Shown: positions 17,322-26,631 of the stretch, piece by piece
Layout of the letters: each line of letters begins with the position of its first letter
How positions within the stretch are numbered: position 1 is the first letter of the stretch
Source: Bacillus solimangrovi
GTDB lineage: Bacteria > Bacillota > Bacilli > Bacillales > Bacillaceae_N
NCBI RefSeq assembly: GCF_001742425.1
Contig: NZ_MJEH01000002.1
Location: 1 to 59,792, forward strand
Length of the DNA stretch: 59,792 bases
Direction: 5' to 3'
Translations under genes and position numbers: made by a program
Notes under the pieces: model-generated
The model's database searches: none
Told to the model about the DNA's origin: nothing
Seen by the model: the letters and a program-made list of their open reading frames with translations, nothing else

Positions 17322-17960
17322 ATGTTCTCCGATTGGTTACAAGGTGGTTTATATTTAGAGGTAAGCTTTCTATTAAAAATAAAAGAAGATAGGAAAACTA
17401 CAATAAATGTGATTCTTAACAATTTAAGCGATATTCAAACAATCGATCTAGTTGATGAAACGATTGATAAAAAAGTAAATGACTTTATTGAAGGTTATTC
17501 TGATACAGATGGACCTAATACATTCTATCATCATTCAATAAATCTTAATGCCTATGTTCATTTACCTCCGAAAAAAAGAACAATAATACATATAGAGCAA
17601 ATATCATCAGATTCTCTAGTAATTAATTTTCTTTTTGATGGGTTTGATATTGAAGAAGTAAGACCTCTAAAGGGGAAAATTACAGAATACATTACCTTAC
17701 TTAAAGAGCTATATTATCATTTCGAATTTAAAGTGGGAGGAATTGCATTGGATGAAGACGTTGAGGCTTTGTTTAATTGTAATGAACTATATCCCAGTGA
17801 ATGCTACAAATTTGATAATTTAACTATTAACTATTCGTTAAAACAATTGACATACTTTAAATGTATTATTTGGAATATGTCATATGAACATACGTTTAAT
17901 AAAAAATACGATTATCAATATATCAACAATAATGGTTTGTTGATTGAATCAATTTGTTAA
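17322..17960 (+). CDS. Hypothetical protein, 212 residues
   Basis: I do not recognise this product. The ATG at 17322 is preferred because AAGTGAGGA lies upstream; a GTG at 17307 would overlap that site. The predicted protein is soluble, acidic and aromatic-rich, with no signal peptide, membrane segment or repeat, and alternating hydrophobic beta-like stretches. It lies 65 bases after the WYL regulator on the same strand and might be co-transcribed with it. It could be a small cytosolic or immunity-type protein, but nothing in the sequence fixes that. Confidence 0.6.
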   Translation: MFSDWLQGGLYLEVSFLLKIKEDRKTTINVILNNLSDIQTIDLVDETIDKKVNDFIEGYSDTDGPNTFYHHSINLNAYVHLPPKKRTIIHIEQISSDSLVINFLFDGFDIEEVRPLKGKITEYITLLKELYYHFEFKVGGIALDEDVEALFNCNELYPSECYKFDNLTINYSLKQLTYFKCIIWNMSYEHTFNKKYDYQYINNNGLLIESIC

Positions 17961-18457
17961 TACCGTTTCAATGAATTTATTGTAACTTATAAAATGGAAT
18001 TTTTCGAAATAGTCGACATTGTTATCCTCTAGTTTGTATTCACTCATTTTAAACTTAATAACCTTCTATCGATATACTGCCTATTTCATATTTGTCGTGA
18101 ACAAGTTTTCAGTGAAAATCATGTGCTGATTTTTATGTTAAATTATATGAAATGAACTTCCTAAATAAGGAGATTTAAATCTTAATTAGTTAAAAAAATT
18201 TTTATTTCATCAAATATCCACCTTTTTTTACAAGGAATTTAAGGAAAAAGAAGGATATCATGGATAATTTTTTGAACTAAGTTTGGAACAAATATAGGTA
18301 CTTTGTTTTAATTATGTGATTAGAACATTGGTTTTGTTCATAATTAAAGATAAAATATAATAAAGGATTGTTTGATTCGGAAGGAAACGTATGTTCTGTT
18401 AGTGTTTCTTATGGTAAGATATACATGTGTTTCGAAGTGGGAAAGGAGATCAAGCTT
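17961..18457. other. Intergenic region upstream of parE
   Basis: About 500 A+T-rich bases. A short hairpin at 18115-18134 (AAAATCA/TGATTTTT) may terminate the preceding hypothetical gene. An in-frame extension of parE from a TTG at 18368 exists but lacks a ribosome binding site and has no family-like residues. The parE promoter must lie here, but I cannot place it confidently. Confidence 0.45.
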
Positions 18458-20425
18458 TTGGCAAAGAAATTAAATTTTGATTATAACGATGATGCAATTC
18501 AAGTCCTCGAGGGTCTTGAAGCAGTGCGTAAGCGCCCTGGTATGTATATTGGGAGTACTGATGCAAGAGGGTTGCATCATCTCGTGTACGAAATTGTAGA
18601 TAATGCTGTTGATGAAGCATTATCTGGTTATGGAAATTTAATTGAAGTAACAATACATAATGATAATAGTATAAGTGTTCGAGACGAAGGACGTGGTATG
18701 CCAACGGGTATGCATCGTATGGGGAAACCAACTCCTGAGGTTATTCTAACTGTTCTACATGCAGGAGGGAAATTTGGACAAGGTGGATATAAGTCAAGTG
18801 GAGGTCTACATGGTGTTGGTGCTTCTGTTGTAAATGCTCTTTCAGAGTGGTTAGAAGTAACGATTCACCGAAATGGTGAGACGTATTACCAACGTTTTGA
18901 AAATGGTGGTAAACCTGTTACTACACTTGAAAAGAAAGGGAAAACTCGAAAGACAGGAACGATCATTCACTTTAAACCAGACCCTACTATGTTTTCAGTG
19001 ACAAGATATAATTTTGAAACGTTAAGTGAGCGGCTTCGAGAGTCAGCATTTTTATTAAAAGGCTTAAAAATTGTTATCAAAGATGAACGTGATGCTCGAG
19101 AAGAGACGTATTACTACGAAAATGGAATTGAAGCATTTGTAGATTTTTTGAATGAAGAGAAAGATACACTACATCCTGTTGTTGCATTTGAAGGTGAACA
19201 GCAAGGAATTGAAGTGGAATTTGCTTTTCAATTTAACGATGGATTCTCAGAAAACATTCTATCCTTTGTAAATAATGTACGTACGAAGGATGGTGGTACA
19301 CATGAAGCTGGGGCAAAGACAGCGATGACTCGAACAATTAATGAGTATTCAAGAAAAGTTTCTATCTTAAAAGAAAAGGATAAAAACCTTGAAGGAACAG
19401 ATATTCGAGAAGGATTAACAGCTGTCGTTTCGATCCGAATTCCTGAGGAGATGCTTCAATTCGAAGGACAAACAAAAGGTAAGCTTGGAACAAGTGAAGC
19501 TCGATCTGTCGTTGATGCAGTCGTTTCAGAGAAACTTGCTTATTTTCTAGAAGAGAATGCAGATGTTAGTTCAATGTTAATAAAAAAAGCGATAAAAGCA
19601 CAGCAAGCCCGCGAAGCAGCTAGAAAAGCGCGTGAAGATGCTCGCAGCGGAAAAAAAAGAAAACGAAAAGATTCTATCTTAAGTGGGAAGTTAACTCCAG
19701 CTCAATCGCGTAACCCACAGAAAAATGAATTATATCTTGTCGAAGGTGATTCAGCAGGAGGATCAGCGAAACAAGGTCGTGACCGCCGTTTCCAAGCTGT
19801 GCTTCCGTTACGTGGTAAAGTAATCAATACAGAAAAAGCTAAACTAGCTGATATTTTCAAAAATGAAGAAATAAATACAATCATTCATGCAATTGGTGGT
19901 GGTGTTGGACCAGAGTTCGAAATTGAGGATATTAACTATGACAAAGTAGTCATTATGACTGATGCTGATACAGATGGTGCCCACATTCAAGTACTTCTTT
20001 TAACATTCTTTTATCGTTATATGAGACCGCTCATTCAGGACGGGAAAGTCTTCATCGCTTTACCTCCACTTTATAAAGTTAGTAAAGGTTCTGGAAAGAA
20101 AGAAGTCGTTGAGTACGCATGGGATGAAAAAGGAATGCAAGTAGCAGTGAAGAAGATCGGTAAAGGTTATACGATCCAACGATACAAAGGTCTTGGAGAA
20201 ATGAATGCTGATCAATTGTGGGAAACAACGATGAATCCTGATACTAGAACACTCATTCGAGTGCGAATTGAAGATGTTGCACGTGCTGAGCGTAGGATTA
20301 CAACATTAATGGGTGATAAAGTTGAACCTCGTCGTAAATGGATCGAATCCAATGTTGCATTTGGCTTAGATGAAGAAACAAATATTTTAGAAAATGACAA
20401 CATTGCTGTGGTAGAGGAGGAATAG
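18458..20425 (+). CDS. parE: DNA topoisomerase IV subunit B (ParE)
   Basis: ParE is the ATPase subunit of topoisomerase IV, which decatenates daughter chromosomes. Starting at the TTG at 18458 (AAAGGAGAT 8 bases upstream) gives 655 residues, the same length as B. subtilis ParE, and the family-like start MAKKLNFDYNDDAIQVLEGL. The GHKL ATP site is visible (EIVDNAVDEA, GRGMP, and HAGGKFGQGGYKSSGGLHGVG). The TOPRIM domain follows with YLVEGDSAGGSAKQGRDR and the metal-binding DADTDGAH. The basic KKRKRK-type linker before TOPRIM is as in Bacillus. It is separated from parC by only three bases after the stop codon. Confidence 0.97.
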   Translation: MAKKLNFDYNDDAIQVLEGLEAVRKRPGMYIGSTDARGLHHLVYEIVDNAVDEALSGYGNLIEVTIHNDNSISVRDEGRGMPTGMHRMGKPTPEVILTVLHAGGKFGQGGYKSSGGLHGVGASVVNALSEWLEVTIHRNGETYYQRFENGGKPVTTLEKKGKTRKTGTIIHFKPDPTMFSVTRYNFETLSERLRESAFLLKGLKIVIKDERDAREETYYYENGIEAFVDFLNEEKDTLHPVVAFEGEQQGIEVEFAFQFNDGFSENILSFVNNVRTKDGGTHEAGAKTAMTRTINEYSRKVSILKEKDKNLEGTDIREGLTAVVSIRIPEEMLQFEGQTKGKLGTSEARSVVDAVVSEKLAYFLEENADVSSMLIKKAIKAQQAREAARKAREDARSGKKRKRKDSILSGKLTPAQSRNPQKNELYLVEGDSAGGSAKQGRDRRFQAVLPLRGKVINTEKAKLADIFKNEEINTIIHAIGGGVGPEFEIEDINYDKVVIMTDADTDGAHIQVLLLTFFYRYMRPLIQDGKVFIALPPLYKVSKGSGKKEVVEYAWDEKGMQVAVKKIGKGYTIQRYKGLGEMNADQLWETTMNPDTRTLIRVRIEDVARAERRITTLMGDKVEPRRKWIESNVAFGLDEETNILENDNIAVVEEE

Positions 20426-20428
20426 ACA

Positions 20429-22864
20429 TTGGCTGAACAAGAAAAATTAATGGACTTACCTCTTGAGGAGGTTCTTGGCGATCGGTTCGGACGCTATAGT
20501 AAATACATTATTCAAGAGCGTGCTCTACCAGATGCACGCGATGGATTAAAACCGGTTCAACGCCGTATCTTATACGCGATGTATAAGGAAAATAATACGT
20601 CAGAAAAGCCATTTCGAAAATCAGCAAAAACTGTTGGTACGGTTATTGGTAATTATCATCCACACGGTGATTCTTCTGTCTATGATGCAATGGTTCGAAT
20701 GAGTCAAGATTGGAAAGTACGTAATGTACTTGTTGAAATGCATGGAAATAATGGGAGCATAGATGGTGATCCTCCTGCGGCGATGCGTTATACTGAAGCA
20801 CGACTTTCACCAATTGCTTCTGAGTTACTTGCAGACATTGAAAAAGAAACGGTTGATTTTACTCCGAACTTCGATGATACGTTGACTGAGCCCGTTGTTC
20901 TACCAGCTAGCTTCCCAAACTTGCTTGTGAATGGTTCAACAGGTATTTCAGCTGGTTATGCGACGGATATTCCACCACACCATTTAGGTGAAGTCATTGA
21001 CGGTGTGATTAAACGTATTGATAAACCGAATTGCTCAGTTGAAGACTTAATGGAAGTTATTAAAGGCCCTGACTTCCCAACAGGGGGAATTATTCAAGGA
21101 CTTGATGGTATTAAGCAAGCATATAAAACTGGAAAAGGTCGTATTGTTGTCAGAGGTCTAGCTGAAGTCGAGAATGTTCGTGGTGGTAGAGAACAAATCG
21201 TCATAACAGAAGTTCCTTACGAAGTGAATAAAGCAAATCTAGTGAAGAAGATGGATGAACTACGCATTGATCGAAAGGTAGAAGGTATTTCTGAAGTACG
21301 TGATGAAACGGATCGTACTGGATTACGCATTGTAGTTGAATTGAAGAAAGATGCAGATGCTGCTGGAGTATTAAACTACCTTTATAAAAGTACGGATTTG
21401 CAAATTTCCTATAACTTTAATATGGTTGCTATCCACCGTAAAACTCCTAAATTAATGGGTTTAGTACATATATTAGATGCATACATTGAACATCAAAAAG
21501 AAGTCGTTACAAACCGAAGTCAGTATGAGTTAAGAAAAGCAAAAGAACGCCAACATATTGTCGAAGGTTTGATGAAGGCACTTTCTATTTTAGATGAGGT
21601 TATCGCAACGATTCGTGCTTCTAAAGATAAGCAGGATGCCAAACGTAACTTGATGAAAGAATTTGATTTTACTGAAAGACAAGCTGAGGCAATTGTATCT
21701 TTACAACTGTATCGTTTAACGAATACCGATATTACGGCTCTTCGTTCAGAAGCGGACGAGCTTGCAAAGAAAATTGCTGAGCTTAACGAAATCCTTTCTA
21801 GTGAACGTACACTTTTACAAGTCATTAAGAAGGATTTAAGACGAGTTAAGAAAACATATGCTGATGAACGTCGTACACGTATTGAAGCTGAAATTCAAGA
21901 GTTAAAAATCAATTTAGAAGTAATGGTGCCAAATGAGGACGTCATCGTAACTGTTACGAAGGATGGATATATCAAACGCACAAGTCTGCGATCATTTTCC
22001 GCATCAAATGGTAAGGACATGGGAATTAAAGAAAATGATCGGGTAATCGGGCAATTTGAAATTAATACAACAAATACATTACTCGTTTTCACGAATAAAG
22101 GGAACTATTTATATTTACCTGTACATCAATTACCAGATATTCGTTGGAAAGATCTTGGTCAACATGTATCCAACATCGTACCAATTGATAAAGACGAGGT
22201 GTTAATAGCAGCATACCCTATTTCAGATTTTAGTGAAGAGAAATATTTAATCTTTTTCACTAAAAACGGTATGGTAAAAAAATCTGAATTAAACAAATAT
22301 CAAGCACAACGTTATTCAAAGCCACTAGTAGCGGTTAATCTGAAGCAAGAAGATGAACTAAAAAATATAATTATTACAACAGGTGACGTGGATCTATTTA
22401 TCGTGACTCAAGCTGGTTATGGCCTAAGGTTCAATGAGAATGACGTCAATATTGTAGGACCTAGAGCTGCGGGAGTAAAAGGAATCAACTTAAAAGAAGA
22501 TGATGAAGTCGTTACAGGTTTTGCAATTGAGACGAATCTTCCATACATATTTGTTGCAACTCAACGTGGTGCAGTTAAGAAAATGAAAGTAGATGAGTTT
22601 GAAGTCGCCTCTCGTGCAAATAGAGGTATTGTCATGTTAAGAGAACTTAAAAATAATCCTCATAGAATTGCTTCATCTATACAAGTTAACAATCAAATGA
22701 CCGTTTATTTGAAGTCGGAAAATCATAACATTGAGTCTGTGGAAGTTTCATCTCTACGCCCGGCTGATCGCTATAATAATGGTTCATTTGTTATGGATAC
22801 AGACGTAATAGGAGATTTAATTGAAGCGTGGGTAAGTGAAGAGGATGCATCTGATGATACTTAA
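20429..22864 (+). CDS. parC: DNA topoisomerase IV subunit A (ParC)
   Basis: ParC is the DNA-cleaving subunit, 811 residues, starting at TTG after TAGAGGAGGAA. The catalytic tyrosine is Tyr121 in AAMRYTEAR. The quinolone-resistance-determining region reads HPHGDSSVYDAMVRM, with Ser82 and Asp86 at the positions usually altered in resistant strains, so this looks like the sensitive form. The winged-helix and tower regions occupy about 1-490. Six-bladed beta-pinwheel repeats follow (for example GYIKRTSLRSF, GMVKKSELNKY and GAVKKMKVDEF). It is translated from the same message as parE, and a terminator follows. Confidence 0.97.
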   Translation: MAEQEKLMDLPLEEVLGDRFGRYSKYIIQERALPDARDGLKPVQRRILYAMYKENNTSEKPFRKSAKTVGTVIGNYHPHGDSSVYDAMVRMSQDWKVRNVLVEMHGNNGSIDGDPPAAMRYTEARLSPIASELLADIEKETVDFTPNFDDTLTEPVVLPASFPNLLVNGSTGISAGYATDIPPHHLGEVIDGVIKRIDKPNCSVEDLMEVIKGPDFPTGGIIQGLDGIKQAYKTGKGRIVVRGLAEVENVRGGREQIVITEVPYEVNKANLVKKMDELRIDRKVEGISEVRDETDRTGLRIVVELKKDADAAGVLNYLYKSTDLQISYNFNMVAIHRKTPKLMGLVHILDAYIEHQKEVVTNRSQYELRKAKERQHIVEGLMKALSILDEVIATIRASKDKQDAKRNLMKEFDFTERQAEAIVSLQLYRLTNTDITALRSEADELAKKIAELNEILSSERTLLQVIKKDLRRVKKTYADERRTRIEAEIQELKINLEVMVPNEDVIVTVTKDGYIKRTSLRSFSASNGKDMGIKENDRVIGQFEINTTNTLLVFTNKGNYLYLPVHQLPDIRWKDLGQHVSNIVPIDKDEVLIAAYPISDFSEEKYLIFFTKNGMVKKSELNKYQAQRYSKPLVAVNLKQEDELKNIIITTGDVDLFIVTQAGYGLRFNENDVNIVGPRAAGVKGINLKEDDEVVTGFAIETNLPYIFVATQRGAVKKMKVDEFEVASRANRGIVMLRELKNNPHRIASSIQVNNQMTVYLKSENHNIESVEVSSLRPADRYNNGSFVMDTDVIGDLIEAWVSEEDASDDT

Positions 22865-22866
22865 TG

Positions 22867-22894
22867 AAAACCGGCTATTATTGTAGCCGGTTTT
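22867..22894 (+). terminator. Rho-independent terminator of parEC
   Basis: AAAACCGGCTA pairs perfectly with TAGCCGGTTTT across a 6-base loop, immediately after parC. Confidence 0.85.
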
Positions 22895-22983
22895 CTATAT
22901 GAACATAAAGTTTACTTAAAATTACATATGTGATTGAATTTTCAGAATCTTGTTGTTATACTATTTATCAAGGAGCCAATAAA

Positions 22984-23589
22984 ATGAAAAATATTAAAGA
23001 ACGTATTATTGAGACATCTCTTGAACTTTTTGAAGCACATGGTTACCATGGTGTAACTGTCAAGCAAATTGTTGAAGATTCTAAAACTTCTAAAGGCGGC
23101 TTTTATCATTATTTCCAATCAAAAGATGAACTACTTTATGTCATTCATGACCAATTCATAAGCTATGCTCTGGAGAAAGCTCATGAGGCGGTTGATACCT
23201 ACCACACACCTTCAGAACAATTATTCGCAATTATTCAAGCACATGTTAAAGTCTTTGATTTATATAAGCCACACATCTCTGTATTTTACCAAGAAAGTCA
23301 TTATTTAAAACCAGCATACTATGAACAAATCAAGAAGAAGCGAAACGAATATAGGCAGCTCCTTTTTCAAGTGATCGAAGACGGAATAAAACAAGAAGAA
23401 TTTCGTAGTGAGCTACCGATCGATATAACCGTTATGTCCATACTTGGAATTGTAAACTGGACGTATAAATGGTATCGCAAAGGTGGAGAAAAGACGATTG
23501 AAGAGATCGGAAACGTCTTTACGGATTTTATTTTACATTCCGTTCTAACCGATAAACAGAAAGCCAGTTATCAACACTTCTTCTTGTAA
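22984..23589 (+). CDS. TetR-family transcriptional regulator of the leucine-degradation operon
   Basis: This 201-residue repressor has an N-terminal TetR helix-turn-helix (about 5-55, with VKQIVEDSKTSKGGFYHYF) and an all-helical ligand-binding C-terminal domain. The ATG at 22984 is preferred because AAGGAGCC lies 8 bases upstream; a longer start at 22930 is not supported. It is followed by a 34-base perfect palindrome and the acyl-CoA dehydrogenase gene. It is therefore inferred to repress that operon and respond to an acyl-CoA, as TetR regulators of fatty- and branched-acid catabolism do. The B. subtilis yng cluster lacks such an adjacent gene, as far as I recall. Confidence 0.88.
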   Translation: MKNIKERIIETSLELFEAHGYHGVTVKQIVEDSKTSKGGFYHYFQSKDELLYVIHDQFISYALEKAHEAVDTYHTPSEQLFAIIQAHVKVFDLYKPHISVFYQESHYLKPAYYEQIKKKRNEYRQLLFQVIEDGIKQEEFRSELPIDITVMSILGIVNWTYKWYRKGGEKTIEEIGNVFTDFILHSVLTDKQKASYQHFFL

Positions 23590-23608
23590 GAATGAAGTGC
23601 GCAATTTT

Positions 23609-23624
23609 TTTAAAGCGCTTTCAT
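23609..23624. promoter_or_regulatory. cre-like catabolite repression site
   Basis: TTTAAAGCGCTTTCAT matches the CcpA-site pattern WTGNAANCGNWNNCW at 14 of 15 positions on either strand. It sits just before the TetR palindrome and the yngJ-type start, where CcpA would link the operon to carbon status. Confidence 0.5.
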
Positions 23625-23632
23625 TTAGGTGG

Positions 23633-23666
23633 GTAATTACAGACCAACTGGTCGGTCTGTAATTAC
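23633..23666. promoter_or_regulatory. Probable TetR operator of the leucine-degradation operon
   Basis: GTAATTACAGACC (23633-23645) and GGTCTGTAATTAC (23654-23666) are perfect inverted repeats around AACTGGTC. The inner part contains overlapping GACC/GGTC half-sites typical of TetR-family operators. It lies between the tetR gene and the acyl-CoA dehydrogenase gene. Confidence 0.75.
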
Positions 23667-23703
23667 GTAGAGATTTATTGGGAAAATTAAAGGAGGACTT
23701 TGT

Positions 23704-24846
23704 GTGAATTTTGAATTAACGAAAGAACAACTAATGATACGTAACATGGTTAGAGATTTTGCTGATAAGGAGATTCGTCCAAAGGCAGAGCACGTTGATC
23801 GTACAGGAGAATTTCCAGTTGAAACGTTTAAAAAAATGGGTGCACTTGGGCTATTAGGAATTCCGTTTCCTGAAGAGTATGGTGGTTCAGGAGGGGATAC
23901 AATTTCATATGCACTAGCTGTAGAAGAAGTTGGAAATGCTTGTGGCAGCACAGGTTTAAGCTATGCCGCAGCTGTTTCTCTTGGAGCAAGTCCAATTTAT
24001 TACTTTGGTACTGAAGAACAAAAACAAAAATTCCTCGTTCCACTTGCAAGTGGTGAAACACTAGGTTCATTTGGGTTAACTGAACCTAACGCTGGATCAG
24101 ACGCTGGAGGTACACGTACAAAAGCTGTTCTTGATGGTGATGAATATATCATTAACGGTGAGAAATGTTGGATTACTAATGCAGGTTATGCTCGCACCGT
24201 TACAGTTACCGCTGTAACAGGAAAAGATGAACGTGGTAAGAACATCATTTCCGCATTTCTTGTCCCAACAGACACACCAGGATTTACGATTAATAGCAAT
24301 TACGAAAAAATGGGCTTACGAGGTTCAAATACTTCAGAACTAGTATTAGAAGACGTTCGTATTCCGAAAGAAAACATTCTGGGTGACCCTAAAAAAGGGT
24401 TTAAACAATTTCTATATACACTTGATGGTGGACGTATTTCGATTGCAGCACTTTCAGTAGGAATTGCTCAAGCAGCATTTGATCGTGCATTAGCATATGC
24501 GAAGGAACGTGTTCAATTCGGCCAACCAATTTCAAAGTTTCAAGCGATTCAATTCAAACTTGCAGACATGGCGATGGAAATTGAGTTAGCCAGAAATATG
24601 GTTTTCAAAGCAGCTTGGTTAAAGGATAACAACAAACCGTTTACGAAAGAGGCTTCTTATGCAAAGTTATTTGCTTCAGAAATGGCATTTAGAACATGTA
24701 ATCAAGCAATTCAGATTCACGGCGGCTACGGATATATGAGAGAGTATGAGGTTGAAAGGATGCTACGAGATGTGAAACTGATGGAAATCGGAGAAGGAAC
24801 ATCAGAAGTACAACGTCTTGTAATATCACGTCAACTTGGCTGTTAA
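23704..24846 (+). CDS. yngJ: Acyl-CoA dehydrogenase (YngJ-like), branched-chain acyl-CoA degradation
   Basis: This 380-residue flavoenzyme is predicted to introduce the 2,3 double bond into isovaleryl-CoA or a related short acyl-CoA. It starts at GTG after AAAGGAGGAC. Domain order is the standard N-terminal helical, middle beta (FGLTEPNAGSDAGG near 122) and C-terminal helical. The candidate catalytic base is Glu364 in IGEGTSEVQR. True isovaleryl-CoA dehydrogenases carry the base on another helix and have a different residue here, so short-chain or broader specificity is possible. It is the first gene of a seven-gene block with the same order as B. subtilis yngJ-I-HA-HB-G-F-E. Confidence 0.9.
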   Translation: MNFELTKEQLMIRNMVRDFADKEIRPKAEHVDRTGEFPVETFKKMGALGLLGIPFPEEYGGSGGDTISYALAVEEVGNACGSTGLSYAAAVSLGASPIYYFGTEEQKQKFLVPLASGETLGSFGLTEPNAGSDAGGTRTKAVLDGDEYIINGEKCWITNAGYARTVTVTAVTGKDERGKNIISAFLVPTDTPGFTINSNYEKMGLRGSNTSELVLEDVRIPKENILGDPKKGFKQFLYTLDGGRISIAALSVGIAQAAFDRALAYAKERVQFGQPISKFQAIQFKLADMAMEIELARNMVFKAAWLKDNNKPFTKEASYAKLFASEMAFRTCNQAIQIHGGYGYMREYEVERMLRDVKLMEIGEGTSEVQRLVISRQLGC

Positions 24847-24948
24847 AAAGAGGGAAAAACAATTACTTTATCGTAATTAGTAATAATAGTCTGTCATAAA
24901 GATGAATTTTGCTTGTAAGATGCTTTGAAATCATAAGGAGGTCCGTGA

Positions 24949-26592
24949 ATGTCAGAATTATTAAATGTAACTGTTGGTAAGTTGCTAGAAAACGTCGCGG
25001 GAAAACAACCTGATCATGAAGCTGTTGTGTATGCAGATCGAGGATTACGTTACACATACAAAGAGTTTGACGAAGTATGCCGAGAAGCTGCACGAGGGTT
25101 AATGAGCTTAGGAATTCAAGCTGGTGAACATGTTGCGATGTGGACGACAAATACACCTGAATGGTTAACATGTCAATTTGCAACGGGGAAAATGGGTGCA
25201 GTATTGGTAACCGTTAATACGAACTATCAATCTGCTGAACTCGAATACTTACTTAAGCAGTCCGATTCATCAACTATTATTCTAATGGAAAACTTTAGGG
25301 ATCATTCATACATTGAAACATTGTTTAAAATAGTTCCAGAATTAAAAACATCCGAGCCAGGTAAGCTACAATCGAAAAAATTACCAAAACTAAAAAACGT
25401 GATCGTTCTCGGTGAGAATCGTTATCCTGGGACATATTCTTGGCAAGATATTTTAGACATGAAAAGCGAAACATCAGAACAACGTCTTGATGAACGTATG
25501 AATGCACTTGATCCTGATGATGTCATTAACATGCAATACACATCTGGAACGACTGGATTTCCAAAGGGCGTTATGTTAACACATTATAATTTGACGAACA
25601 ACGCATTGAATATTGCCAATTGTATGAAACTTACGAATGAAGACCGTTTATGTATCCCAGTTCCATTTTTCCACTGCTTCGGATGTGTACTTGGTACATT
25701 GGCATGTGTAACAGTAGGAGCAACGATGGTACCTGTTCAAGAGTTTGACCCTAAGCAAGTGTTACAAACTGTCCAAGATGAAAAATGTACAGGGTTACAC
25801 GGTGTTCCAACAATGTTTATTGCTGAATTGAATGACCCTGATTTTAAAAAATATGACCTTTCATCGTTACGTACTGGTATCATGGCAGGATCGAATTGCC
25901 CGATTGAAGTTATGAAAGCTGTCGTTAATAAGATGGGAGCAAGTGAAATTACGATTGCATATGGCCAGACAGAAGCATCGCCTGTTATTACTCAAACTCG
26001 AACTGATGACCCGATTGAACTTCGTGTATCATCAGTTGGTAAAGCACTTCCAAATGTTGAAGTAAAAATTGTTGAACCTGGTTCTAATGTTGAAGTACCT
26101 TTTGGTGTTCAAGGAGAACTTTGTACGCGTGGTTATCAAGTCATGAAAGGGTACTACAATAATTCAGACGCAACAAAAGAAGCAATTGATGCTGATGGTT
26201 GGTTACATACAGGTGATTTAGCAGTCATGGATGAGAATGGCTATTGTAAAATAACAGGTCGACTAAAGGATATGATTATTCGTGGTGGAGAGAATGTATA
26301 TCCGCGTGAAATAGAAGAGTTCCTCTACGAACATCCGAAAGTATTAGATGTTCAAGTTGTCGGAGTTCCAGATGAGAAATATGGAGAAGAGGTTATGGCG
26401 TGGATCATCCTTAAGGATGGGGAAACTGCCACGATTGAAGAAATGAAAGAATATTGTAAAGGGAAAATATCTAGGCATAAGATACCTAGATACATTGAAT
26501 TTACAACTAATTATCCTATGACTGCATCTGGAAAAATTCAAAAGTTCAAGCTTCGTGAGCAGTCAATGGATTTGTTAAATCAAAATGTATAA
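24949..26592 (+). CDS. yngI: AMP-forming acyl-CoA synthetase (YngI-like)
   Basis: This 547-residue ANL-superfamily ligase activates a carboxylic acid to its CoA thioester through an acyl-adenylate. Motifs seen are the phosphate loop YTSGTTGFPKG at 197-207, AYGQTEASP (A5), the GWLHTGDLA and GRLKDMIIRGGENVYP hinge region, and the catalytic lysine in TASGKIQKFK near the C-terminus. It starts at ATG after AAGGAGGTC. In this operon it probably activates isovalerate or another medium or branched acid from outside, feeding the dehydrogenase and carboxylase. Exact substrate is not readable. Confidence 0.9.
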   Translation: MSELLNVTVGKLLENVAGKQPDHEAVVYADRGLRYTYKEFDEVCREAARGLMSLGIQAGEHVAMWTTNTPEWLTCQFATGKMGAVLVTVNTNYQSAELEYLLKQSDSSTIILMENFRDHSYIETLFKIVPELKTSEPGKLQSKKLPKLKNVIVLGENRYPGTYSWQDILDMKSETSEQRLDERMNALDPDDVINMQYTSGTTGFPKGVMLTHYNLTNNALNIANCMKLTNEDRLCIPVPFFHCFGCVLGTLACVTVGATMVPVQEFDPKQVLQTVQDEKCTGLHGVPTMFIAELNDPDFKKYDLSSLRTGIMAGSNCPIEVMKAVVNKMGASEITIAYGQTEASPVITQTRTDDPIELRVSSVGKALPNVEVKIVEPGSNVEVPFGVQGELCTRGYQVMKGYYNNSDATKEAIDADGWLHTGDLAVMDENGYCKITGRLKDMIIRGGENVYPREIEEFLYEHPKVLDVQVVGVPDEKYGEEVMAWIILKDGETATIEEMKEYCKGKISRHKIPRYIEFTTNYPMTASGKIQKFKLREQSMDLLNQNV

Positions 26593-26631
26593 ATGATAAA
26601 TTCACATGCATTTTGAAGGAGGAGGATTAAC

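Noticed and set aside
18368-18457. N-terminal extension of parE by 30 codons
   Set aside because: The TTG at 18458 has a good ribosome binding site and gives the family's normal length and start.
23590-23632. Terminator for the TetR gene
   Set aside because: The partial hairpin formed by GCGC segments is weak, and the right half is better read as a cre-like site.
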